Of a stretch of DNA of 64,000 nucleotides, positions 34,785-45,627 are shown piece after piece. Source of the stretch: Antedon mediterranea. Lineage: Eukaryota > Echinodermata > Crinoidea > Comatulida > Antedonidae. Position numbers and translations under genes: made by a program. The DNA lies in assembly GCF_964355755.1 (NCBI RefSeq), contig NC_092670.1, forward strand, positions 32,721,795-32,785,794, written 5' to 3'. The notes beneath the pieces were generated by a model. That model was not told where the DNA came from. It worked only from the letters and a program-made list of their open reading frames with translations, and did not search any database. The stretch's first letter is position 1; every line of letters begins with the position of its first letter.

Positions 34785-36885
34785 ATGAGCAGCGGAAGTG
34801 GTCGAAAATGTCTACTAATTCATATTCTACTAATGTGGGTAAGTACATGTGCATTATTAAAATTATACACTATAGATACAGTTGAACCTTTCTGCTGTTT
34901 CTCCTGTGCAGAAAACTTTCCATAAAAGACACTCATCCATGGAAATCCTATTTGGTACTAGTCTCTGTACATTTTTTTGGTTCTTTTGAACATTATTCAT
35001 TCAATAAAAAATATTAATATTTTAAACATTCTAAACTTTTTCGAACACGTAATATAATAGTATCCTAAAATATTTGTAAGCATGCATCATGTAAGTGGAA
35101 ACTTTTACAAATGACAATTTACCTTCTGTAAGTGGAAACCCGGAAAGTTTTTCGAAGAATATAATTTTTACACACAACCCACGTGTTTCTGAACAGAAAA
35201 ATGTTTAAAGATTCAATGAAATGTAAATAATGTACAATGCTTAAACTATCTGCTGCAGGTCAACTAAGAATTCTGGTCATCTAATCAACTGAAAATCTCG
35301 CAAACACTAATTTAGTAGGCCTAAGTGGAATATGATATTACATATGTTACCATAAATATAAGACAAATATGAAATTAATTAGATACAATGTGATTATTAC
35401 CAAAAAGGTTTTCCATAGATACAGTAGGAGTGCACTTATGAGGGTTTTTACTTACTGTATAGTATGCAGATGATAAATATATTATTTTTATATAATTGTA
35501 TTGTAGTGCCATAAGTCATTCAGATATATCATAAGTGGTCATGCATACTTTCATGTATTCTGTCACCTACATAACCACTTATTTGGAGAAGTTTGGTGAA
35601 CCTTACCGATTATTATAAACAACAAAATTACAGTAGCACTTTCTTGAAGAAACATAACTGAGAACAGGCCCTAACATTTTATGTTCTATTATTTTTTAAT
35701 GGATATTGCAACTATCACTTCCGTTTATTTGCTTATTTAATTGTCTTGCAGGAGTTACTCGTCATTTGCGTTACCTTAGCACACGCTAACTCGTGTTCAG
35801 TCAATCAAACACCGGTGAGAACATTGGAAGGATATCGGTGTGTCAAGCTAGTTGAAAATAAATGTTTTACATTTATAAGAACGCATTCTATTAACAATAT
35901 TACCACAGTTAAAAATGTATCTATAATGCTTGACGTGAGTAATAAAATAATAACACCAGATGAAAGTGTTATATACAATATAAATGAACATTCAACTGTA
36001 AATTCAAAATATACTCAACATTCACAATATGCTATACATCCATCTTCAACTAAAATTTCAACATCTACTATAAGTTCACCATCAACTATGAATTTGCCAT
36101 CTACTACAGATTCACTATCAACTATCAATTCACCATCAAATATAAATTCTTCACCCACTATAAATTCACCTTCTACTATAAATGTACAGTCTAATAGCAT
36201 TGGAAACACGGAAGTTGGTAAAGTTACTACACCATATCGAATATGCAATAGCACATCTCATGATATTTTGGTTCATTTCGCATTTGAAGGTGATACATGG
36301 ACCAGTGGCATTGACAGACAATTCTACGGTAATATTAGCGGTTCTGGAATTGAGTATCGAAATGGACTTCTCGGCCTTGGAATTGTGTTCACGGGAAACC
36401 AGAGAATGATGATTCCAATGGAAAATGTTGAACTTGGACCTGACTTTTCAGTCAGTGTTTGGTTTCAGCGCAATGGTGGTGATGATATTCAAGCTATAAT
36501 AAACAATGGGTGTGGTGACGAAGGTCGGTTGCAAATAAAAATTTCAGTTCAAAGTACAGGTTTTATGAAGATTATGGGTAAATTTACAAATGAAATAACT
36601 TGTATCTGTGTAGTGAAAACTAATAATGAATGGCATCATATAGTTATGACGTATGATGGTTTCGTTTTTCTATTTTACTTAAACGCCGTGATTCAAGACC
36701 AATGTATTAAATTTGGTAACTTTCCAATTTCGAATTCGGATGTTTTCGTAGGTAAAAAAAGTGATGATTGTTTTGAATTACGTCCGTTTACCGGTATGAT
36801 TGATGAACTGTTTATTTTCAATAGTTGTTTACCAACAGAGCTAATCCGAAATTTATATAACAACAGGAATGACAATATTGAATAA
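34785..36885 (+). CDS. Secreted LamG protein, short stalk, mosaic (array gene 4)
   Basis: Exon 1 is 34785-34838 (MSSGSGRKCLLIHILLMW) and exon 2 is 35752-36885, phase 0, about 395 residues. The N-terminal part and first stalk units match array gene 2. After about seven units it switches to a hinge like array gene 1 (NVQSNSIGNTEVGKVTTPYR). The LamG domain is the most diverged of the array (FSVSVWFQRNGGDD, NNGCGDEGRLQ, CICVVKTNNEWHHIVMTYDG, DVFVGKKSDDC, GMIDELFIFNS). This is consistent with recombination or gene conversion. The stop codon lies inside an AATAAA. Confidence 0.87.
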
Positions 36886-36944
36886 ACTAAAATATTGAAT
36901 TTAATTAAGTAAAAAATAATAATTAAAAACGCCATGAAAGAACA

Positions 36945-37165
36945 CAATACAAATTTTGAATTCGGATAGTAGGTCAACAAAGTGAGGATTGTTTATATTT
37001 AAAAGGCTTTTCTTACGGATAGATGAATTGTACAGTTCATATTCAATATTTTTATTCCAGCAAATCTTCTATATCAACAGGAATAAAAATATTAAATGCA
37101 CCAAAGAAAGAAGCCTGTTACTAATAATGTCGACCTCCATGTAGGCCAATCGTTGAATATGTCTG
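36945..37165 (+). pseudogene. 3' relic of another LamG-family copy
   Basis: AATTCGGATAGTAGGTCAAC and following bases read GQQSEDC, a frame-broken version of GFSGMIDEL, and then the downstream flank (AGGAATAAAAATATTAAATG ... CCTCCATGTAGGCC) that follows array genes 2 and 3. Only the last ~45 codons survive. It marks the right end of the array. Confidence 0.7.
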
Positions 37166-37870
37166 GCAGAATTACTGGCATTACATATACTAGAGATGTA
37201 GACGATGGTTCTCGGAATGATAATGATTCGGGTAAAAATGTTTTAGAAGGGCGTTCTGGCTTGGAATTTTTCGGTCGGTTACCATGATTGAAATGCTTGG
37301 TATTCGTAAAACTAAACCGACTCTGTTTCACTGAAGGTCTAGATGATTAATACCATTTTAAGGTATTGTTTGGTAGGGCCCTTATAGGGCGGAGATTGGA
37401 AGGTCGACTTCATTTGAGGGAGATGCTTATTCGATGGATACGTTTAATTTTTTAGTTTTGATAACAATGGGTATTTATAATAACATAAAATCCTCTAATA
37501 TAATATATGAAAAGTGGTAACATAAATAACAAATGCTTGGTAAATTGTATATAACAGTCCGATGAATTCTACTACAAAAAGTGTAATATTGTGTTGTAAA
37601 TATAATACAAAATGTGTGTAAATGTGGATAAATACCATCCTAATTGGTATAATAAATACATTATTTAGTTTAAACATATTTTGAAATTAACTTCCGCGAC
37701 ACAGTGGGTCGTTTTCTGCCTATGAAGGAAGACGTTTTAGACGGCTTGCAACATGGGCAGAAGTATCTCAGGGTCCTAACGGGACACATATAGCTCACAG
37801 TTAGTTAGCTAACTAAACAACACGGCTATCGGGGTTTCACTATATACTATTTCCCACAATATATATATAT
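37166..37870. other. Spacer, no gene seen
   Basis: AT-rich DNA, ending in a short TA run before the tRNA-bearing repeats. Confidence 0.5.
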
Positions 37871-37978
37871 ATATATCTGTTGCGCGTATGTACAACTGAG
37901 GACCAGTGCTGTTCCACCGTACCACGCCGAGAATGTTAAAGAGTCGCTATACAATCGAGTTTGAACAATACCATGAAA

Positions 37979-38050
37979 GCCCCAGTGGTCTAATGGTTAG
38001 GGCAACTGCATATCAAGCAGACGGTCCGAGTTCGAGTCTCGGTTGGGGCA
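37979..38050 (+). tRNA. tRNA-like gene, copy 1 (anticodon position reads ATC)
   Basis: 72 nt. The acceptor stem GCCCCAG pairs with TTGGGGC. The D-arm is GTCTAATGGTTAGGGC, the T-arm CCGAG-TTCGAGT-CTCGG is perfect, and a T run follows (pol III terminator). The seven-base anticodon loop ATATCAA puts ATC at 34-36, an Asp-type anticodon that eukaryotes normally do not use, and the top anticodon-stem pair is A-A. It may be a variant or a pseudo-tRNA. Confidence 0.7.
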
Positions 38051-38342
38051 ACTTTTTCTCATTCTCACAGATTTCCTCATCTTTATCGTTTCAAATTAAT
38101 TAATTACATTTCAGTATATCACCGGGCGGTTTAGAATTAATGTTCTTTGCCTACTGTGTTTATATATATAAAAGTATCTCTTCGGAGATCCCGTCACGTG
38201 AATAAAAATACTGTAAGATGAGGGCGTATCAATTTGATCTCTGTTGCGCGTGTGTACAACTGAGGACTAGTGCTGTTCCGCCGTACCACGCCGAGAATGT
38301 TAAATAGTCGCTATCCAATCGAGTTTGAACAATACCATGAAA

Positions 38343-38414
38343 GCCCCAGTGGTCTAATGGTTAGGGCAACTGCATATCAAGCAGGCGGTCCGAGTTCGAG
38401 TCTCGGTTGGGGCG
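38343..38414 (+). tRNA. tRNA-like gene, copy 2
   Basis: As copy 1, 364 bp downstream. It has two changes (A to G after the anticodon stem, and A to G at the discriminator). The terminator T run is conserved. Confidence 0.7.
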
Positions 38415-38906
38415 ACTTTTTCTCATTCTCACAGATTTCCTCATCATTATCGTTTCAGATTAATTAATTAAATTTCAGTATATCACCGGGCGGTTTAGAA
38501 TTAATGTTCTTTGCCTACTGTGTTTATATATATAAAAGTATCTCTTTGGAGATCCCGCCACGTGAATAAAAATACTGTAAGATGAGGGCGTATCAATTTG
38601 ATCTCTGTTGCGCATGTGTACAACTGAGGACTAGTGCTGTTCCGCCGTACCACGCCGAGAATGTTAAAGAGTCGCTATCCAATCAAGGAGGCCTAACTAG
38701 TCAGAATAAATTCCAACTTTAATATGCAACGGTTTTAAAAATAATATTATGTATTATGTAAATCAAGTGTACTGTGTAAATTATATATAAATCATACTGT
38801 CAAATTATAGAAACAGTGCTCATATACGGAACATGATGATCTCATAATCGCGTCGAGCATAGCTCATTGGCGAAAGTTCCATATTGTTTAGTTGTATGAA
38901 AAAAAT

Positions 38907-38962
38907 GTCTCTGGCGGGATTCGAACCTGTTACTTCTCGCAGGTTCGAATCCCGCCAGAGAC
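38907..38962. repeat. Head-to-head tRNA 3'-end hairpin
   Basis: Perfect 23-bp arms (38907-38929 and 38940-38962) with a 10-nt loop. The right arm holds a canonical T-arm/acceptor end (GGTTCGAATCCCGCCAGAGA), and the left arm is its reverse complement. No full tRNA is present. Confidence 0.85.
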
Positions 38963-39366
38963 TTACTTTATCATTGTTGTTCAAATTCTCTGTTCATTTT
39001 CTATTTTTTCAACGATGCATATCTGAAACTTGGTAATGAAGAATTTTTTTTATTGCAATGAAATCTATGATACAGTATATAGAGCCAGCTAATTGAAAGT
39101 GATTTTGGTTTCATGTAAATGGGATAGACTACCGTTTCTTCACATAACATTTTTCAATTTCAAGATTTCGAAATTTGAAAGTATGATAATCATAATCGTA
39201 ATAATACAGAAAACAGTTTTATAAAAGACATTTCATACATTTTTAGAAAAAAAAGTACAAAATAACTTTGTCGATGTCGATATTGTTTTTTTATATTGAT
39301 AACAAAGGTTTAACATTTGTATATTACCTGCAAATGACAATCATCTAATTAATATATCCTTTACTT

Positions 39367-39830
39367 GTGAGGTGGTTTCCCGATTAATCGTACGATCAAA
39401 ACGGTACTGGGTATGATCAACTAGCGTTCGTGTTCCCACCTAATCATCCATTCATAGAAGTACTGATGAAGATATCAATCATATACTAACAAATTTTATT
39501 CTGTTTATATTTTTTCTTTATGTACACGTCAACTAACGATCAAATAACAGTTTTCTCATCGCAACGTGTACAATGTAATTTAGAAAACTACAACCATTTT
39601 TCAATAAACATACACATCATACAACGTACATTTCTAGCCTAACAAACTTTTCAAAACTTTCTATTATTTAAAAGTCGAATATAACCAGGTCTTGGATCAA
39701 TTCTATTGTCGCCACAGATTGATATCTTCATCAGTACTTCTATGAATGGATGATAAGGTGGGAACACGAACGATAGTTGATCATACCCAGTACAGTTTTG
39801 ATCGTACGATTAATTGGGAAACCACCTCAC
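39367..39830. mobile_element. MITE with ~114-bp terminal inverted repeats
   Basis: The left arm 39367-39480 begins GTGAGGTGGTTTCCCGATTA. The right arm 39717-39830 is its near-perfect reverse complement. The centre (~236 bp) is AT-rich and non-coding. No clear target-site duplication is seen. Confidence 0.88.
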
Positions 39831-40494
39831 GAATTAAAAGGTGTATTATAAATTTTATTTTCTTCAAAAAATATTTAGACAGGAGAAAAATCAGGTATTG
39901 CACCTGTTTAATGGTCCTGTTTTTGTTAGCAATAGATTAAAAACATTCATGAAAGACATCAACAAATACTTACAATAAAACTTTAAAATCATAATACAAA
40001 GACAGACAATATTTGCAATGTTGTAAAAGAAGTGAAACAAAGGAGGGAAATAAAAATGAATTGTTCAGAACATGTTTACAAATATAGTAATACAATGGTC
40101 TAAACAGAGAAAATTCCTAAAATACAATTGTAAAATAAAATTGGATTCAAGCAAAATGGTAAAATAGTGAGGATATAACTTGCGAAGACAAATTTTTTAT
40201 AATTTTATTTAAAATTATTTTGAAGATTCTTTAATTTCTTGCGGTAGAGCAACAGCGAATTTAAGCGAGCTCTTAATTATTTTTACACTTGGCTTAGAGG
40301 GAACCATATTCAGTGATTCAGATTACCTAATGTTTTAACCATGTCCGTTAAATACCATTTCTATTTCATTACATAGTCTTAAAGGTGCAGTACCATTAAT
40401 ACATTTAATCATGATATAGAAAAATTTCTTCTTATTTGAAATAATTTCCATGATATCATTGATTATGTCATCACCACGTGTTGTTTTATAATTA

Positions 40495-40877
40495 AAATTA
40501 GTTGTATATTAATATTTCAAACAATATGTCTGTAATATTATTTTCATTATTTGTAATAGAACACATAACAGTACTATAAATAACTTTCATCGTTGCAACT
40601 ATTGCATTAATAGTAACCAGCGCCTGATTTATATTTTGAGGATGATATTGTAGCAGAAATATTAATTGTAGAATATTGAATTATTAAAAAAACATATACA
40701 ATTATTGGACTACAAATTTGGTATTTGATACAACATTTTAAAATGACTATATACCTTAGATTGGAGACATTAAATAATGTTAAATTAGAAATGGTACTTG
40801 AATAAAAATTTGGAATGATAAAATATTATCGTACAATTTAATAAGGATACGCATTTCACGAAAAGATTCACTTAACG
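40495..40877 (+). promoter_or_regulatory. 5' flank and promoter block of the 40.9 kb LamG pseudogene
   Basis: TTAATATTTCAAACAATAT at about 40509 and CGTACAATTTAATAAGG at 40830 align with the 5' flank of the array genes. TTCACTTA follows at the same spacing, 82 bp or less before exon 1. Confidence 0.55.
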
Positions 40878-40911
40878 AATAAGAGCTGGTAGAGCCTGAA
40901 GACTGTATAGA

Positions 40912-42442
40912 ATGTGGCGAAAATATGTACTAATTCTTATTCTATTAATGTGGGTAAGTATTATGCATTTATCAAGATATTCTTTCGTTATTTCTTTCCA
41001 TTCCCCAAACAAACATACATAAACAAGCTTAGTATGGATACAGTTGAACTGAACCTGCATTTCGTTCCTCTCGTAAAAGAAAACCTTCTATTATTATCTA
41101 ACCTGTGCATTTGGAACTTCCTGTAAGTAAGCGGAAACATTTAGATCATAAATTTGGATTAAACAAAAATTCATATTTTACCTTCTATAATAACACTAGG
41201 AACACTAGTCTTTGCAGGTATGATTTTATATTTTCTTTTGCGTTGTGTTTGTTTAATTTGTTAATTTTATTATATTTTGTAAATGTATCTTTTGCCTGAA
41301 TAAATAATAATAATAATAATAAATAAGTATAATGTCCATACACAATCTCTGTAGATCGAATAGAGATATTTTATACTAATTGAAATGAAATTCAAATACA
41401 TACAAATTAAGGACTATTTGCTGTAGTTCAGTTAGATTGGCCGTTTAATCGACCGGTGGACATTTTGTCAGGAATCGTGGATATATATCTACTTATTGGA
41501 AGGGGTGGTGTTTATAATTACACCGACAAAATACTAGGTTTTTTACATAACAGACAACATATAACAACTATAATTTCTCAATAATATATATTTGTTTTCA
41601 GGAACTTCTTGTTGTTCAGGAATTGTACCTAACAAAGCATTCCATCATGTGTGTCCAGTCAATGCATCATTGTTGACAACTTTGGAAGGAAATTGATGTG
41701 TGAAACTAGTTGAAAATAAATGCTTTCGATATTCCCGAAAAAGTATGTCGAATGAGATAACAGTCGGAGGTTATGAAGTTGCAAATATAAATTTCAATAT
41801 AATTAATGCTACAAATAGAACATGTGGTACTTTATTTGATGTTTTGCTTCAGTAGGGATTTAAAGACAATATAAAGGGCAGCTCATTAAGTTCAGACTCT
41901 TTGGTTATACAAGCGGTTCTGGAATTGGATTTCAAAATGGAAGTGTAGACCTAGGAATGGTGTTTACGGGCAGTCAGAGAATTATGATTCCAATGCAATA
42001 TTTTGATCTTGGACCTCAATTGTCAGTAAGTGTTTGATTTCGACGCAATGGTGGTAGTGATAATCAAGTTATAATAACCAATGGGTGTGGTACTGACCAC
42101 TGGCAAATCAAAACTATAGTTTCAAGTCAAATGTTGATGCAAGTTGTTGCTATATTTGCTAATGGAATAGCTTGTATCTGTATGGTTGAAGCAGTTAATG
42201 AATGTCATCACGTAGTTATGACGTATAAACCCTGAGCTAATACTTTACTTAGACGCTGTAATTCAAGAACAATGCATCACATCTGGTAACTTTCCAAATT
42301 CGAATTTGGATGTTTTCGTAGGTCGACAAAGTGATGATTGCGCACCAAATGCGTTCACCGGTACACTAGATGAATTGTTCATACAGCAGCCCTTTAAGAT
42401 CAGATTTAATTAAAACTCTCTATGACAGAAGGTATTGAATAA
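40912..42442 (+). pseudogene. LamG-family gene, inactivated, without stalk repeats
   Basis: Exon 1 (40912-40953, MWRKYVLILILLMW) and its GTAAGT donor are intact, and the exon 2 acceptor is at 41601. Exon 2 has many lesions: a frameshift in the leader, TGA in the GYRC motif (GGAAATTGATGTG), TAG in the LLQ*GF segment, TGA in SVSV*FRR and a stop after VVMTY. The LamG framework is still clear (DLGMVFTGSQRIMIPMQ, NGCGTDHWQIK, DVFVGRQSDDC). There is no NSPSTI stalk between KCFRYSRK and the domain, so a stalk-free form existed in this lineage too. A short retroelement tail with (AAT)n sits in the intron at 41299-41320. Confidence 0.85.
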
Positions 42443-43490
42443 ACCGAACTAGGCCTATATGTCGTTTGAACAACCTTTTCACTTATGAAATCCGATAGAT
42501 TGCGGAGAACGCACCAGAAAAAGACAGTGAATGAAACGTGTTATCAAGTGAATGCTAACATATTATTGAATTATTCATTTTGTTATTGTTTTTAGAATAT
42601 TAGGCCTATTTATGTAAATATTATCATGTATTCGATTAAATATTTCAAGACATGAACATGTAAAGTATTAAGTTGTTAGCAACTGACATTGTATGTTAGG
42701 GTTTTGTAAGTACAATGCACCTTTTCTATTTAAATTACTGTAAATGATTCATTCATTCATTTTATTTCGGATAGTTAATCTAGGCAACATAGGCCAAGAA
42801 AAAAAAATACAAATTCAACCATAAAATTATCCACAATCACCACCTCTTGCATTAAAGCTAATGAAGTTTGGATTGTGGGAGTCTAGTACATGCCAAGTAA
42901 TTAAGCCTTTTCAATTCTTATTAATTCTGTTTTTAAAACTGTAAATAGAGTCAAAGAACACAAGAATCTCCTGTTCTTCAATTTGCATTCAAAACACAGT
43001 ATCGGAAGTACAGGGTTAAAAGGTCAAACTGGGCGACGCCATTTCACAACTAGGAAGTCAAAACTGTTAATTCCTATTTTATTTTTATTTTATTTTTATT
43101 TTATTCAATCAAAACCAACAGCGATAAATACCGCCACTAACAGGTAGAGGGCTCAGTCAATTACTCTATCCTCTATAGTATTAGCAGATCCCCTCTATGA
43201 TTTTGACTTTCTAATTTGATGCGGGCGCGCTACTCCATGGCTCACAATGGCGCCACCCATTAGCTCTATTCTATCCCACAATGCCTTTCGAAATTGTTAC
43301 GCGCTTCGGATGAACAGGAGATTCTTGTGCTTAAAGTTCTTTGTTAGAGTTAGAGTTCCTCCAATTATCATAAAAGGAGGGAAAGTTATTATGCTTGTTC
43401 AATGTACATAGAAACTTCAATAGTTTACGTAACCCGTTATTAAAGCACCTATTACTACTGTACCATCTTTTGAAGATACTTCTAGGGAAA
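42443..43490. other. Spacer with a possible LINE 3' end
   Basis: ATTCATTCATTCATTTTATT at 42750 followed by TTCGGATAG resembles the tail of the minus-strand LINEs nearby. Otherwise I see no coding sequence. Confidence 0.35.
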
Positions 43491-43499
43491 AGAAGAACT

Positions 43500-44420
43500 A
43501 TATAACTATATCTATATATATATATTTTTTTTTTTTTGGAGACTGTAAGTTTGAATTATTACCTGTAATAATAACAAGGCCAACAGCCATTAAGTCGCGT
43601 GCTACAATGCATAGTGATACCGGACCGACAGACAAACAGACCGACAGACAGACAGACCGACAGACAGACGGACCGACCGACATAGTGAACTATACTGACC
43701 GAAATTACTGAACATGTTTAAAAATGTTGAAATGTTTAAAAACATTTATATTTTTTTAATTTACACGTGCGTAGCCTGTCACATTTGACGTGCTCGTATA
43801 ACGTAATTTCGAGTTGAAAATTAAGTCAAGAAAACAGAAATCGGGCAAAAAGTGTGCGCAATAACATTTAACGCGCAGTGCGCGCGCAAAAATCTGCGCA
43901 CTCATGGCAATTTTGTAAACGCTTAAAATTGCCTGAAACGTACTCTTATTTCATCGAAAATAAATTTTGAAAATTTTAAGCGCGCGTACGCATGCGTTAC
44001 ATGCGCTACGCACGTAATTGTATTGCCATATGATGATTTATGCCCTGAAATTTATGAGTACCAAATTTTATTTAATTGTGATTCATGGTTGTTAAGATAT
44101 GATTACAAACGTGATTTCGTTAAATCGTGCGTAGACCGCGTAATTTTTTATTGCGCACCGTGAAAACATAACCACATCGATTCCTGGCCATAAGGAATAT
44201 TCTGTGAAAAATTGACTTAGCTAGATTAAACTGATATCAAGATAAGGTCATAAAGCGATAAAACGCATAGTGATACCGGACCGACAGACAGACAGACAGA
44301 CCGACAGACAGACCGACAGACAGACCGACAGACCGACAGACAGACAGACAGACAGACAGACCGACCGACCGACCGACTTAGTGAACTATAGAGTCGCTTC
44401 CACGCGACTAAAAACATACT
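43500..44420. repeat. Dispersed element flanked by CAGA/CCGA arrays
   Basis: Two arrays of mixed CAGA/CCGA units (43622-43682 and 44276-44377) each follow GATACCGGACCGACAGACA. The second ends in GAGTCGCTTCCACGCGACT plus A run, as at 3330. Between them lies unusually GC-rich DNA (GCGCGCGTACGCATGCG at 43981). No protein is recognised. Confidence 0.7.
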
Positions 44421-44597
44421 ACTGAGTATAAGAAAGTATAGGCTAGACATGTTATTTGTTTTAGCAGAGTTTTGTCCTAGATGAAAATAGGTTCTGTTAA
44501 TAAATGTCGTATTTTCACATCCACAGCAGACTTTTTTTTTAGCTATTTTCCCTCTACCATAATATATTAAAGGGAAAAAAAACTATTATGTTATGAG

Positions 44598-44690
44598 GCG
44601 TTTGCGATTTCTCGAACGAACATTACGCCGGACAGTCGGCCCATTCTTCATACAGAATTGAAGTCAATAATCTGTAGCAAGACAATCAAA
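44598..44690 (+). pseudogene. Scrap of a LamG C-terminus
   Basis: ATTTCTCGAACGAACATTAC then GGACAGT and AGAATTGAAGTCAATAA align with 22638-22770 (ISQTNIYVGQ ... RIEVNN) of the relic at 22.3 kb. Only about 90 bases are left. Confidence 0.55.
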
Positions 44691-44954
44691 AACAGCAACA
44701 AACATGCTTTCAGAATATATTGTTCATCTTTTAATTTTTATAATAGAAAACAGGAGACAAAAGAGACATTTTGAAAGAAAGAAATAAATATTAGCTTATT
44801 TTCATTACTACTTATTGGTAAAAATTGTCAATAAACGTACACTTACAAATACAATACTACGCAACCTTTATCCTATATTCATAAGTAACTGCCAATAATG
44901 TTCACCGTTAGAGCATGTTCATAATAGTATTGTATTACGTATTAATTACAGTCT

Positions 44955-45115
44955 AAAGCTGCACTATCTATTATCTACACTATCAAACTAGCTTAACAAA
45001 AAGTGTGATGTGCCCAAATATAGTAGTGATATGTCCAAATATGGTAGTGGTATGACATCATTCTGTGTTTGTCACAATAACATTTGATAGTGTAGATAGA
45101 CATAGCTGTATAGAG
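44955..45115. mobile_element. Short hairpin MITE, copy 2
   Basis: Related to 20276-20435 (TCTACACTATCAAACTAG ... CATTTGATAGTGTAGATAGA). Confidence 0.75.
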
Positions 45116-45627
45116 TTGACTAAAGAAAACAAAAAGGAAACCGATAACCGATAGGGCTCTTTGTTAGAATTGAACTGATATTCCAACATTTTGATAATAT
45201 ATACATTGGATGGACTTTGTGTTGTACAATAATATAAACATCAATAATCCTACATTGTATACTAATTTTTTCTAAAATTAGAGCTAAGATAATTGATTAA
45301 AGAAATAAAGACAAAACCTGTAATCGATATGCGTTGGCATCTATTATTTCGAAATCATTGAATTCTCTCATTTTCTTATTATGATACAAATGTGGAACTA
45401 AGTAAGAAATAAGCTTTCACACTGCGCATGCTCAATATAACAGAGAATTCAATGAAATATGCCAATTTAGTGATATTTGAAAATCTATCTATTGTTATAG
45501 AATTTCATGTTGTGCAATAAAAAGAGCAGTTTTCAATTCAGGCCCCCACACGCCACCTTATAAAGCAAATGTCAACAATTATTAGCCAAAAGTTTGAAGA
45601 TTTCTCATTCGAAGATATGATGCCATA

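Larger units (their letters stand above)
37875..38690. repeat. 364-bp tandem repeat carrying a tRNA-like gene (2.2 copies)
   Basis: CTGTTGCGCGT.TGTACAACTG recurs at about 37878, 38242 and 38604. The third copy stops at about 38686, before its tRNA. The first two copies are near-identical throughout. Confidence 0.92.

Noticed and set aside
37906-38103. 65-codon frame duplicated at 38270
   Set aside because: It runs through the tRNA-like gene; similarity reflects the 364-bp tandem repeat, not a protein.
43498-43683. Cysteine/serine-rich minus-strand frame (SVCLSVCLSV), also at 44226-44450
   Set aside because: Translation of CAGA/CCGA microsatellites.
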